Shown one piece after another: positions 31,129 through 42,673 of a stretch of DNA of 64,000 bases (within the stretch, counting starts at the first letter, position 1; every line of letters begins with the position of its first letter). Under the pieces are notes generated by a model, which saw only the letters and a program-made list of their open reading frames with translations, made no database searches and was not told the DNA's origin. The translations under genes were made by a program, and so were the position numbers. The stretch covers positions 436,610-500,609 of the forward strand of contig RHPI01000008.1 of NCBI GenBank assembly GCA_009103225.1. Reading direction: 5' to 3'. Origin of the DNA: Chlorokybus atmophyticus (Eukaryota; Streptophyta; Chlorokybophyceae; Chlorokybales; Chlorokybaceae).

Positions 31129-32074
31129 TCAATCGGAGTCCGAGTCACTGTGAAAAGCACGTGTCACAAACAAGATAACAACGACAACAACAACAACAAC
31201 ATCACCATACCTGAACAGGTTGACGACTTTGAAGCTGAGGCGGTCCCTCCTCTCGGCTAGTGTTGAGGACTTGGTGGAGTTGCCACTGTTTGACATGCGT
31301 GCAGAGGAACCCTGCATAAATCGCACGTGCGCACGTATGCGTAGAAAAAACAACTCATGTGCCAAAGGCTGGCCAGGAAGAGTAGCAGTGGTTGTGACAA
31401 AGAGTTTTGAACTCACCCTGTTTCCTGTGTCGGGTGTGCCAGGCCTGTTGGTGTTGGACGATGATATAGATCGCCGCCTGGCTTTCGGTGCGAGTGCAAT
31501 GGCTGTTGCCCAACGCACACGAGCCTCGCTCCCTATCATTGCGTACGCATTGCGCATAAGCACAGCATCTATGCAACTGTATTGTTGTACATCCGCACGC
31601 ACACATACACACGGGCAAGCACGTCTGTGTCCGCACGCACACACACACACGTGCGAGCAGCACAAGCACGTGAACAAATCAGCTGTACATACACAGGCCA
31701 CGTGGAGTCGTACGGCCAAAGTGTGACATCCCTTAACATGGCTCCTACCACATTGCGCGTCTCTCTCACCTCTGTGGCTTTCGCTGTTGTTGTTGTTGTT
31801 GGTGGTGGTATTGTTGTTGTTGGTGTTGTTTGCGGCCATCTCAGAGCTAACCGACAGCCTTCTGTTGCTACTGCTGTTGTTGTTGTCCATCACGGAGCGC
31901 CTTCTTGCCGAAGACACCGCCCCGGTTGTACACTCACCATCAATGGCAGAACTGAGTCTCGGCCTGATACAAAAGACAGCGTGTTAGTCTGCAGCAGCAG
32001 ACCAACACAAACAAAACACACTCTGATGCAAATGAATGAAACCACTGCCACTCTTACGATGCAGGCGGGGTCAT
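31129..32074 (-). CDS. Low-complexity Ser/Asn/Arg protein (second of two adjacent reading frames)
   Basis: Unrecognised. Exons in coding order: 32074-32058 (ATG ACC CCG...), 31963-31770, 31502-31417, 31311-31213 and 31147-31129, with matching phases. The product starts MTPPASPRLSSAID, has Arg-Arg-Ser motifs (SARRRSVMD; KARRRSISSSN) that would suit basophilic kinases, an Asn/Thr homopolymeric region, and ends SDSDSD. The ATG lies one base beyond the stop of the upstream coiled-coil frame within the same exon, so both may sit on one mRNA. Alternatively the two are one gene and a phase has been misread. It may instead be a disordered tail of that protein. Confidence 0.5.
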
Positions 32075-32075
32075 C

Positions 32076-33461
32076 CTATCGCTTAAGCAGCTCGGTCTCC
32101 TCCCTGCATACATGGGCACTCCAGAGTCATTTTGATTGATGTGTTTCATTTTTGCGCGCAGCATTCATTCGCTCCATTGGCATATATACAGCACGGGCGG
32201 TACGCGTGGTATGTTGTGTGTGATGAGGGAGTACCGGACGGGACGCTTGAGACCGTCAGGGGGGGAGGCACATTGACTCTGCGTGAGGAGCGACATCAGA
32301 GAGTGTGCGTGCGTGTGTTCCTCGAGCGCGTGATGCTCTGCAAGTAAGAACATGCCACCCTACCTCGTGTTGTACGGCTCGGATGCAAGCGGCGTTGTCG
32401 CCGACGGCTGGGGTGACACGGGTGACGACGAGGCCTGCGCGAGGCGCGCGAGGAGCTCCTCCGTCTTGCTCTGCAGCGTCCTCTCACTCTACCCAAACCG
32501 ACAATGTTTCACAACAGTGCTTTGTACAGAGTCTGGTTGGTTGTGTGTCTGGATGTTGTGTTGTGCACGTTGCATGCGCCACGAGGGGGTTGTTGCGAGA
32601 GGCGCGTTGCACGCAGACGAACCTGCTGTCGGAGTCTGGAGATGTTTTGCAATGCGTCTGCGCGCGCCTTCTCCATGGCGGCGGCAGCCTGGCGCTCGAG
32701 CTCCCTCACACGATCGCCAACCTCCTGCACGACACATGTGCACGTACATTGCCGTATACATTGAACCCATATACATGCGCGGCACACGTTTGCGTGTTGG
32801 TGCATGTTGTTGTGCCCTGTGCACGAACCTTGTGGACGGCGGCTATGCGGTGTTGTAGTGCTCTGTCCTCTTGGGCCTTGAGCACCGCCAGCTCGCGCAC
32901 CGCAGAATCCACAAGACCCTGCGCCTGCCGGATCTCTGCCGGCCCCACAACACGCAACACACATGTGTGATGAGCGCAGGCCCAGCACAGTTGACAGCGG
33001 TATCGTCGGGTTGGGGATGCTGTTGACGGTTAGCACAAGCACACGCACTCACCGTCCTGTCTCATCTGTACGACCGCTCGTCCCTTCTCCACCAGCGCCC
33101 TCATGTGCCTGTTCACGTCCAGCTCCACCACCGCGAGAGACTCTTTGCTTATGTTGTTGCTGGACTTGTCGTTCGCGTAAGTCCTCGTCGCTCTCGCCAT
33201 GATGTTGGCGTCGCGGTTCTCGTCGCTGTTGTCGGGGGCGTACTTGCGACCGAACACAACGTCATCGCGCTGGACACACGCATTTCTCACGCGTCATGGC
33301 AAGGCATAGGCGTACTTGGATTGCTTGCTTATATTGCTGGGAGATTTTTCGCTATGATATTGAAGCAACGAATACAATACAACAAGAAAACACGTGTCAC
33401 ATACCTGGTCTTCGTCGTCGGAGAGTATGATTTTGGCGAAGGATGTTGAATCGGTGTTCAT
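32076..33461 (-). CDS. Unrecognised coiled-coil protein (first of two adjacent reading frames)
   Basis: Exons in coding order: 33461-about 33406, about 33271-33051, about 32945-32830, about 32727-32626, 32488-about 32362 and 32103-32076, ending EETELLKR then TAG. Phases are consistent throughout. The N-terminus is acidic (ILSDDEDQ), followed by DDVVFGRKYAPD and a long helical region with heptads (VDSAVRELAVLKAQEDRALQ; DRVRELERQAAAAMEKARAD; ISRLRQQSERTLQSKTEELL), then a Ser/Pro-rich linker. No enzyme motif is seen. A structural or ciliary role is only a guess from coiled-coil content. The first Met is uncertain; an upstream ATG at 33650 opens another frame whose splice I could not make fit. 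Confidence 0.55.
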
Positions 33462-34353
33462 GAGACTGGAATCACGCCCTGTCAAAGGGTCAACACAGCA
33501 TGTGTGTGGTGCGTGAAAGTGTGCTGTGTGATACACTTTGAGACGCTTGTGTGTCAGCGCAACGCGTGTGCGAGTTACGGTGGTGGTGTGCAGCTTGACA
33601 TTTACCATCCCCGTAATCTTGCGTCGGGATGTGGCTACTAAAGGTACCATGAGAGGTTTGTATCAAGTTGTACAGTGTTGGGTGAAGTCAAGCACGTTTG
33701 TCGTCACCCTACTTCTGGCACGCACGCAGCGTTTGCACAGCGCAAGAGGAAAACTGCACGCAAACGAAATGGTGCTCACAGGTATATAATTATACTAGAA
33801 GCGCTCCTAGAATTGGTGATTCTAATCTGGTTTAGTGTTGGTAAACTCTCTTACTGGTACCTGCTGATGAGAAGAGTATGCGCTTCAGCCTCCTGGCATC
33901 GTTCCTCTCCTCCTCCGCCGCCGTCGCCCCACCGCTCAACCTCCCCATCTGGGACTAACCCTAAAGCCCTCTCTTACTTGAGAACCTCCGTCAACACCTT
34001 CAAACACGCCTCAACACCGCCGCCGCCGTCGCCGCCGCCGCCTGTCAGCAGGGCTGGCTGCCACGCCACGTGGCTGCCACGCCCACGACCGCCTTTATCC
34101 TGCTACTGGACTCAAATAAGCGCGCGCGGAGAGAGTCACGTGACAGATCTGCTGCGAGTCCGGCTTGTGCGCCTCTTGTGCGTCGTCGCACGAGGTGTGG
34201 TCTGAAGAGTGTGTGCAGTGGTATGTATATGACACACACGGTCGCAGACGTGCACGTCACACTGGCTGGTATTGGGGAAGTGAGGGCGGCGGCGGCGGAG
34301 GTTTTGGTGAAAGGTGAAAGGAGGAGGGGGTGGAGGGGGTGAAAGACGTGATA
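33462..34353. promoter_or_regulatory. Divergent region between coiled-coil and Dabb genes
   Basis: About 0.9 kb between two 5' ends. It includes GCC/CCG trinucleotide stretches near 33910-34045 and no supported coding model. Promoters for both genes presumably lie here; no defined element is recognised. Confidence 0.4.
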
Positions 34354-35370
34354 ATGCCGGGCGTGAGGCATGTTGTCATGCTGCGGCTGGTCGACACCGC
34401 CACCGACGAGCAAGTGAGGGGGCAACAGTAGTTGGCACCCATGCTCCTGTGCGCCTGGTCTGGTGTATGGTACTTGTGTGAATGTCTGCATGGGTGCCAA
34501 CGTACAGTTGAGATGTATATCATCACCGACGATTGACAGACGTCTAAAGTATGGTTTTGTGATGTGATGTGATGTGAAGACGTGCATGCTGAATATGTCA
34601 CATCTGCTTGCTAGGTTGCAACATCATCAAAATTGTCATAGCATGCGTGTAATGAAAGCATCCTTGTTGTGGGGAGCAGAAGGCGGCCATCTTGTCTGCG
34701 CTGGGCGAGCTTCCTGCCAAGATTCCGCAGATAAAGAGCTACTCCTTCGGCTATGACCTGGGTCAGTGATCTTGTGTTGGGGGGTTCGTTTGTGTGATAG
34801 AGCACTGGTGTTGTCTGAGCCACATTCTGTGAGCGGGGTGACAACACATTTCAGAGGAGAGGAAGTGGTTTCAACAGACACATGTGACGCGTGCACGACA
34901 AACATGACCGATAAGCGGTCTATTCTGCTCTACGCTCGCAGCTCGTGCATACGTGCTTCACGCCGGGGCATCAAAGCATGTTGTGCCTGTCGTTCTGATG
35001 ATATGTCGTGTCATGAGAGCGAGTCTTCCTTGCCTGCATTTGTGCTGCGCACTATGCCACATGTCCCAGACGTTCACGCGCAAGATGTGCGCATGCACAG
35101 CACACGCTTTCTTGAGCTGGCTGCTGTTGTTCTTCCTCTCTCCTCAGTCACAGACATCAGCTGTGTCGTGATCTGTCTAAGCGTACATGTGTGGCATGCA
35201 TATCAGGTGGAGTGTGATATGCACACTCATCTGCACACTGTCACCTTGGAAGCGGGCATGCACACACGCCGACCCAGTCACCAATGCGCACCCACACCCA
35301 CCCACGCACCCACTCTCACACACACATGCGCTTCCTCCCCTCATCCTCATAATCCGGCTCCCTCCCCCCG

Positions 35371-35438
<68 letters not shown>

Positions 35439-35713
35439 NNNNNNNNNNNNNNNNNNNNNNNNNNNNNNNNNNNNNNNNNNNNNNNNNNNNNNNNNNNNNN
35501 NNNNNNNCACGCCTCCTTTAGCGATGGTAGCCAGGTCTCCCTACGGGCGGCAACCCCGCGAACCACACGCTGGCCATCGTGGCTGATTTCAGCAACGCGC
35601 AGGACGTCGCGACCTACGCGTCGCACCCGGCCCACCTGGACGCGATCGCCAGGACGATACGGCCCGTGGTGGCGCAGGGGGGGAGGGCGGCGGTGCAGTT
35701 CGAGATGCCGTGA
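34354..35713 (+). CDS. Stress-responsive dimeric A/B-barrel (Dabb) domain protein
   Basis: Small ferredoxin-fold protein of the Dabb family, known mainly from plants and microbes; members act in stress responses or as small lyases or cyclases. Exons 34354-34413, 34680-34761 and 35535-35713 give 106 residues with consistent phase, close to the usual length. Family hallmarks: an opening beta strand HVVMLRLVD, the LPAKIPQIKSYSFGYDLG turn, HTLAIVADF, and YASHPAHLDAI, where the HPxH motif is the family signature. The protein ends AAVQFEMP. The assembly gap (35439-35507) lies in intron 2, so the coding sequence itself is whole. The first splice is GTGAGG at 34414. Substrate and partner are unknown. 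Confidence 0.92.
35371..35507. other. Assembly gap: poly-C run then 69 N
   Basis: Sixty-eight C residues (35371-35438) are followed by N from 35439 to 35507. True length is unknown. It falls within the second intron of the Dabb gene. The first 23 bases after the gap recur exactly at 41661-41683. Confidence 0.95.
35508..35530 (+). repeat. 23-base match to 41661-41683
   Basis: CACGCCTCCTTTAGCGATGG plus TAG occurs here directly after the gap and also inside Nudix exon 2. Here it forms the end of Dabb intron 2, just before the CCAG acceptor. Confidence 0.9.
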
Positions 35714-36497
35714 TCGGGGTGGGGGAGGAGGATGTTGGGGTGGACAAAGTGCTTGCACTTACTGGTAGCAGTTGACGTCATTGTATGATGTTTGGCTGGT
35801 GGCGAGATACGTGCGTGACTCTGTGCATGTGGGTTTGTGTCTGTCAATAGAAGACACACGGAGCGTGCGTGCACGCGTGTGTGCCATCATGTGTACTGTA
35901 CTGCTATGCGATGTGCAACACTGACTGAGGTTAACAAAATCAGGGAGTGACACACTGAGTGCGGGAGTGACATGTATGCTTGCATACACAATCTGCATGC
36001 CAGTGCAACCACCACCACTCTCTACGTACACACACAAGCGGCCAAGGTTGTGCCAACCGTCTGTCCTTTGCAAAGCCCTCCCTGCACTCACTTCTTACTT
36101 GCAGACATACAAACACACCGTGCTGCAACTTGATGCACACGAATAACCCCTCCTCTCGAAACTCGATTTGTTTTACACAATCCTCACCACACTGATTCGT
36201 GTGTCACCACCAACCCGCCACCACCACCAATAAGCCGCGCCATCATCATAATCGTCCCCAAACAAACTCATCCCTATACCGCGGGCTCTCTCTCAGTCAT
36301 TCCCGTATCGAATCAAGTCACCCTCATTTCCGTATGCGGCGACCCTCTTTCCCCCCCCCTGCATCGCACGTGGCTCACCGACACGAGCACTGCTAGGGGG
36401 TCAACCCTGCCCCCCCCTCCCAGCGGCGGCGGCGGCGGCGAAGTAGGAGGAGGAGGCGAAGCAGGAGCAGGAGCAGGAGCAAGAGGAGGCGGTCGCG
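35714..36497. other. Spacer between Dabb and EF-hand genes
   Basis: About 0.8 kb with CA-rich sequence and short frames only. The right end, from about 36400, is rich in GGAGGC-type triplets that look like 5' UTR of the EF-hand gene. Confidence 0.45.
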
Positions 36498-36787
36498 ATG
36501 GGTATGGAGCGCACGACGTCTTTTGCCTCCACCTCGACGTCATCATCATCGGAGAGGTCGACCAGGCTGCCGCTGCCGTCGGCGGGCGGGGGGAGAAGGA
36601 GTCGGGCGGTGGACTCGCTGGAGTCGCTGGCGTCGGTAAGGAGGGAATGTTGACGGAATGCATGGATGAGTAGTAGTGCACGGGTGTCGGAGGGAGGGCT
36701 GTTAGAATGGGCAAGCGAGTCAGTGAGTAAGCGAGCGAGCGAACGAGCGAGTGAGTGAGTGAGTGAGTGAGTGGATGTGTTGTGAAT

Positions 36788-36838
<51 letters not shown>

Positions 36839-39035
36839 GTGACCACAAGTGCGTGTGGATGTGTTCGTTCGTGCGCATGCGCAAGTATGTGCGCTTTGTG
36901 CTTGTGTCCATATACAATTGCCCTTGTGCGCACGCGTGTGTTGGCTTACTCTCTCGCGTTCTGTCCAGATGCAGTCCCCGCGTGAGTTCGCTTGCGTCTC
37001 TTGGCTCCGCAAGCACGGCGTGGTCATCCGCCGCAACCTCCCCGCGCAGACAAGACAGGCGCTGCGCGAGTGCTTCGAGCTCATCGACTCCGACGGATCA
37101 GGTCTGCGCTCCTTGATCGTATCGTATCCTTGGTACATGGACACAACACTCCCACGGTTCCCGCATGTGTTGATGTTGTGTGTCGGGTGTGTGAACGAGC
37201 GACGCTGTGTGACAGGTGGGTTGGACGCGTCGGAGTTGCGCGTTGCGTTCTCGTTCTTCGGGATGGATCGCGACGAGTGCAAGGCCGCCGTGGACTACGC
37301 CACCAACGGCAACAAGGACGCCACCATCAGGTACCACAAAGACTGAAGACTTGTTCTCTCTTCACCACTCTCTTCTGACGGACTGCTTAGTACATACAAA
37401 AAGCCTGAAAGACGTTGCAACACGTCTTATTCCATTGTTATGCCCACGCCCACGCCCACGCCCACGCACACGCACACATATACACACATGCGTGTAGGAT
37501 GGCAGAGTTCATCGAGCTCATGACCTCGCACCTCCACAACCGCGGGAGCGACACCGTCGATATCGTCAAGCTAGACTTCAAGGCAAGGACAAAGCAACAC
37601 ACACACGCACCTTGTTTCACCAAGAACCAGAAAATATATGTATCCAATTAACCCATCAACATGATCTCCCCTCTAACAGGTGTTGACGTCGGCGTACAGA
37701 AGGAGGCGCATGCTGGAAATCCTCGTAAAGAACCGCGCATACAACTACACAAACAACAACAACATCAACAATAACAACAGCAGCAGCAGCACCACCACCA
37801 CCAACAACAACACGACCACCACCACCAACAACAACGCGACGCGCGCGGCGTTGGACAGGACGTTCACCCGCCTCGCTCACCACGTGCAGATCGAAGCTCA
37901 AGTAGGATTACAACTCAAACTTATCAATCCAAAACCATTTACCAAGTGATGACAGATGTGTGTGTATCACTTTTAATTATGTGTTATCAGCATGCGCGTC
38001 GATTGGGGAGGCAGTCTTCCCTGGCGTATCAGAAAGACATGGAGAGCGACTACGTGAGTAGTATTGGTGTAGGGGCAAGGATACATGCGTATGTGCGTGT
38101 GCGTGTGCGCGTGCGTGTGCGTGTGTTCTTTGTCTTTGCAAGGGGTAGCACAACCATACCTGTAAAACTTGTTTGATTGTGTGGTGTGTGCAGGATTTGA
38201 TGAGGAAGTGGCAGGCGAAGAGGGAGCGTAAGGCGGCGAAGCGGGCGCGCGTGGCGGCGATGCGCGCCGGGGAGGCGGAGCTGCAACGCATGACCGTCAT
38301 CGTGGAGTTTGAGAATGCTGAAGCCGACAACAACACCACCGAGGACAGCGGCAACAGCAACAATGGTGAGGACAACAGCGACGACGCGGTGCTCAGGGAG
38401 GAGCGCAGCCTTGTGGATGTGTGCAAGGACCTCGCAAAGGTACGAGCATGGTTGAGGCTGCATCATGACAATACTATGGTTCGCGTGAAAACACAAGTGT
38501 ACACGTGTGTGATATACGCAGACGTTTGCAAAAGAGGAGATAGCCATTCGCCATGCGCAGATCAAAAGCCTCTCACAGTAAGCACCACACACCATCACCA
38601 TCAAAGGATAAACATGTACACACGCGCACTTGCATGCACGCACACGCACACGCACACGCACACGCACTCCAACCAAACAGCATTGACAGCGACCACAACA
38701 ACCACAACCACCACCCCAATGCCAGGTGCGCGCGTGCTCAGAGCCGCGGCATCCACTCCCTCCGTCGCTCCCTCTCTTCCACCCTCCGCGACTTCCCCGA
38801 GTTCGACTACCACTCCCCTTCCCTCCGCTCCCTCACCTCCATGACTTCTCTCAATAACGCCTCCACCGCTTCGCTCGACACGTTGGACGCGGCGCAGCGC
38901 GACAGGCTGCACGCGAGTTCCCCTGAGATCGCGGCGACGTGGCTGCAGAAACGGATCGTGGAGGGCGCGCCGGACGACATGCTGCACCTGCCGATCATTA
39001 GGTGCAGGAGCGAGATGTCGTGGCATAGGATGTAG
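36498..39035 (+). CDS. EF-hand calcium-binding protein with basic helical tail
   Basis: Exons: 36498-36635, 36969-37101, 37216-37330, 37498-37582, 37680-37901, 37991-38053, 38194-38439, 38522-38577 and 38681-39035, phase-consistent. The N-terminus is Ser-rich and low in complexity. An EF-hand loop is split across an intron: DSDGSG joined to GLDASELRVAFSFFGMD; the second segment (ATNGNKDATIRMAEFIELM) looks like a weaker second hand. After it come an Arg-rich helix (SAYRRRRMLEIL), an Asn/Thr-rich patch, a strongly basic coiled region (MRKWQAKRERKAAKRARVAA) and a conserved-looking C-terminus with a Ser/Leu repeat. Likely a calcium-responsive structural or signalling protein; no catalytic domain is seen. 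The intron after 37582 begins with GC (AAG/GCAAGG). The first intron holds a long CT repeat. I do not recognise the family. Confidence 0.8.
36720..36775. repeat. GAGT/GAGC tetranucleotide repeat
   Basis: Imperfect tandem GAGY units within the first intron of the EF-hand gene, just before a CT-dinucleotide run. Confidence 0.75.
36790..36836. repeat. (CT)n microsatellite
   Basis: About 23 uninterrupted CT units within intron 1 of the EF-hand gene. It is likely polymorphic. Confidence 0.95.
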
Positions 39036-39956
39036 GGGTGAAGGGGTGGGGTGGGGCGGATGGGGATTGTTTGTGTATACATGGTGGAAGGAAGGAGTGT
39101 CTGTGTATAGTTCAGCGTTGTGTTGGTGGGCTGCCTGTGCATTGTGGTTGTGTCGCAAGTTGGCTGCGCCATCGTTACTGATGCAACGAGAGCACTCCTG
39201 GGGCTTTTCCCTCTTCGTTGGCTGCTCCCTCCACGCGCATGTTCGACAGCGGCACTGAGGTGGCGCAACTATGCATAAGAGCGTGTGCACAGGTGCACGC
39301 GGTTCGCGTGCACAGGTGCACGCGCTCTTATGCATAGTTGCGCGACGTGTAGAATATATGCAATGCTGTGCATGTGACTCACCATTGCACGGCCCATGTG
39401 ACATACGCAAGCACAAGCACAGTCCAACATGGCAGCAACTTGTTTCACCACCGGGCTGCCTATACGACCTAGGTAGCTAGCTTCGCTATTGCCCTTGCCC
39501 CGTTAGTCAGCATGCATGCTTACCTGTACACAAGGCGTTGTGTGCACGTGTGTGACAAGCTTGCAGCCAGTCACAAGTCAAGGCCTCAACCTGCCTTGTC
39601 GTATCCTGGGCTTACCACAGCAGTAGTCTGTAGCTACATCAGATCACAAGGTAGGTACATGTATCGTGGGTACATGCAGGGCTTGTGTATACATTTCTTG
39701 ATCACATTACTTGAAGCACTAACCTCAATCGTATGGCAGGACAGCCAAGTGCTGTTGCAATTGCACTGGTTGTTCATGAGCAATGTAAAGCTGTCCACTG
39801 TCGCTCCCTTTTACACTATGTACATGTACACCCTCTACTTACAATATATACACCCGCTGTTTACATGACTTATGATAGCGTGGAAACACTCACCTGTTTC
39901 CAGCTGAATCACCTAACCAAACCTCTCAACTACACATATTTGTAAAAATTACACCC
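39036..39956. other. Spacer containing a long hairpin
   Basis: About 0.9 kb without a supported coding model. The main feature is the inverted repeat at 39263-39343. Sequence around 39.65-39.86 kb becomes AT- and TACATGTA-rich. Confidence 0.5.
39263..39343. repeat. Near-perfect hairpin, 39-base arms, 3-base loop
   Basis: 39263-39301 pairs with 39305-39343 with three mismatches. The arms start GCGCAACTATGCATAAGAGC. An internal GTGCACAGGTGCACGCG unit also occurs as a direct repeat, once in each arm. A transcript would form a miRNA-precursor-like stem; the DNA could also be a foldback element. Confidence 0.9.
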
Positions 39957-40570
39957 TCACTCACATCGTTGCCTTTGCTTCCGCCGCCTGCGCTCTTTGC
40001 CCGTCGTCCCCCTCTCCTCGCCATCAAGTAGGACGGCCGCGGCGTACGCGCGGGCGCCGGCCCCGTGGGCGCTCAGCTCCGCCAGCAGCAGCTCCCAGGC
40101 GACGCGTGCAGCCTCCGCCGAGCGCAACAGCGACGAGTCGCCCAGGGGATGCGTCGCACACGGGAAGCTCGTGCATTGGGAGTTGCACACGCCCTGTCCG
40201 GAAGCTGTTGTCGGTGTTGTGGATGGTGGTGCTGTGATTGACTGCGTCGCAACAGTCGTGTATCCTTCAGATCCTTCTTCTTGCGACATGTGACCGGCGC
40301 TTATTGCGTCTCTGCTCACAATAGCATGAGTCATTACAACTGCGTGTTGTGCATGTTGTGGTTGATAGAGCGAATGAGGCAACACATGCGACAGGGGCTT
40401 ACATGGCGGCATCCCGACATATGTTGCGAGCAGTCAGCTTGCCGCACGCAGCGGCTTGAACGCTGTCCAGCACTTGTTGTGGTTCAGAGGCACCGGCGCG
40501 CACGACTTCGTAAACTGCGAAGTGCTCTTGTCACAACAATTTGGGAACTGGCAAACGTCAGTGGCAAGCA
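39957..40570 (-). CDS. Possible Cys-containing C-terminal exon(s), unrecognised
   Basis: An open frame ending at 39957 codes for a Thr/Pro-rich segment, a short Cys run (VCNSQCTSFPCATHPLG), an Ala/Leu-rich helix (AARVAWELLLAELSAHGAG) and a basic end (ERRRRKQRQR). Just upstream, about 40570-40440, another minus-strand frame has a second Cys cluster (CQFPNCCDKSTSQFTKSC). The two may be exons of one small zinc-binding protein, but I found no phase-consistent model. It could also be unrelated to coding. Confidence 0.3.
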
Positions 40571-40745
40571 CTAACTCAGCGGCTCACATGCATTGGCAAT
40601 CCAAGGACGTTGCTGTGAAGGAAAGCGTCTCAGAAACGCCCGACCACTAGCCCCAGCTTTGCTCTTGCGTTTGCTAACAGAGGTTCTGTTTGGAACCCAA
40701 CAGAGATGAGGGAACGCTGCAAAACAGAGCGATACACACATCCAA

Positions 40746-42673
40746 CTAAATGACGCACAAAGCACATAGCGATGGTCTCCAATACATTGGCGCCACATGA
40801 GCCAGTGCACCTGCGCTCTGTGTGCACGCTGAGTTGGACAGCTAGCTGAGGGACATCAACATCGTGTTGGTGGTTGAAACGAGTTTGTGCTGCGACGGGT
40901 TCATTGTGTTGTGCGACGCCGACCTCACGTGCGCGCAGCAACCAGTACAGCATGTGTTCGGGGGTTATGGCGCCGTCTATGTTGCACGCTCTGTGGGTTT
41001 GAGTTGCGCCTCGGGAACGCTGACTGAGGTACACCTGACTGCATGAAGTGCTGTTTGAGAGAGCAACTAACTTGTATGGGTGCACCTGCACCGTATAATG
41101 TTATCAACCAACCTTGCTCTCTGGAAGAAAGCATTGAGCCCTGCTTTGCACGCGCGCCGGAGCGTGACCGCAAACTGCAAAGGTGGCACACAACAGATTG
41201 CCTCAACATAGCGCTTTGTCATATGACTTCAGCAAACAGCGGCACTGTCTATCATCATGTCCATGCCATACCGCAGGGTGCAGGCAAAGTTTGCGCCGGC
41301 AGGCCGGAGCAGCCAGGAAGCTCACGAGCCTGCGTTCGGGTTGCTCCTACATATTACCAGCATGATTGAGAAAAGCTCTTTACACAAGTTCAGGGCCCAG
41401 CGCGGAAGCTACCTCGATCGCGTGCAGCAGGCGGTTGGCATTGACCCACGCGAAAGCAACTTTCTCCGCCCCCAACACCGTCTTAGCCACCTTGTTCTCC
41501 TGTTTGTACATGTTGATGAGATTTCATTGTGTGCACAAGTGAGAGCAAAAGTCCACAGAACTGTAGCAGACTTGTTTGAGTCTTACATCGTGCTGACCTG
41601 TGTGGCGAGGTTGAACATGAGTGCGTCGACAGGTACGACGCGCGCAACATACATGCAGTACACGCCTCCTTTAGCGATGGTAGACTCGACGCAAAGGATG
41701 TCATCTCGCGCGTCCGCCTCGGCCAGCCTGCTTGTCATGGCTGCGGTAGAGAGCGCGACAGAGGCAGCGTCCACGCCAATGCCACCAAAGAGCCCGAGCG
41801 TCTCTTCGCTGAACTCCCGCGCAGCCGTTGCACATGACAGACCGTTGTCGATTGCCTCCCTCTTGCCGCCGAAGTCGCTCCATCGACGAACAAAGGTCCC
41901 GCACACCGGACCGCTGCACACCTCAGCACCCAGCAGAACAGCCACCTCGCCTGAGGACAGGATACAGTAAGTCTTCATGCATTGGTAGACACGCATTGCT
42001 GAGCAGCAACGGTAGGCAGGAGACAGCCCTACTCCTGCTCTGCATACAGACTCTGTGTGACCATTGCGCGAAGAGACAATCTGACAGGAGCAACAGCAGA
42101 GGTCGAAAGTAGTTGCCAAGCTGGTGAGCTGTACTGTGTGACGCTAAGTGGCCAGCTTAGCATCACACAGTAGCATGATGGTCAAGTAACGAACAAGCAC
42201 CATCAGCAGTTTGGGTGGCTGCATTGGTAGGTTCATGGGGACCAAGCATACGGGTGATTGCAAGCCAGCCACATACGAAGAAGTGTATATTGTTGCGAAA
42301 TGAAGCTGACGGTACGCGTTGGTACAACTGACGCACGCTGCAGGCTTCAATTTAGCTGAGTACCAGTTGCAAGCTGTGCTACTTGGCGTGGCGAACAGCA
42401 AGTATTCTTGCGACCAAGACGTAGGCGGAGAAACCAAGGGCAGGCTGCCTACCTTGCATGCACATGTTGAAGCCCCAAAGCACACAATGCGTGCCCAAAA
42501 TCATAAAGAAAAGGAACAGAAAGCCCATGCTGCAGTTCTTGCCTACCAGCCTCACCTGAAGCTAAGACAGCGTAAGGCAGCACGCCCGCCGCCCTGTAAC
42601 TCGCAGCCGGAGAGGCTCCGAGACACGTTAGCGGCGGAGGCGGCGCCGTGGGCATGCGCGGCGGCGAGCCCAT
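40746..42673 (-). CDS. Nudix-hydrolase-like protein
   Basis: Seven exons in coding order, all phase-consistent: 42673-42556, 41950-41598, 41499-41413, 41329-41272, 41174-41113, 41034-40929 and 40810-40746, for 282 residues. Exons 1-2 join to give AAGVLPYAVLASG-EVAVLLGAEV, typical of the first Nudix strand. Then come the Nudix-box-like RWSDFGGKREAID and CATAAREFSEETLGLFGG. The consensus REUxEExGU is nearly met, with one residue extra between EE and G, so metal binding is likely but activity is uncertain. The later exons rest on splice phase only. An upstream in-frame ATG at 42706 is an alternative start. Nudix enzymes cleave nucleoside diphosphates linked to other groups; the substrate here is unknown. 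Exon 2 contains the 23-base sequence that reappears next to the gap at 35.5 kb. Confidence 0.75.
41661..41683 (+). repeat. 23-base match to 35508-35530
   Basis: This copy is coding (minus strand, Nudix exon 2, Ser-Thr-Ile-Ala-Lys-Gly-Gly-Val) and has no gap beside it, so it is probably the authentic one. Confidence 0.9.

Noticed and set aside
36401-37282. 293-codon minus-strand frame with ER and SLTHS repeats
   Set aside because: It is generated by the CT and GAGT microsatellites and runs antisense to well-supported EF-hand exons.
41043-41970. Plus-strand frames over the Nudix gene
   Set aside because: Antisense shadows; the minus strand gives seven phase-consistent exons.
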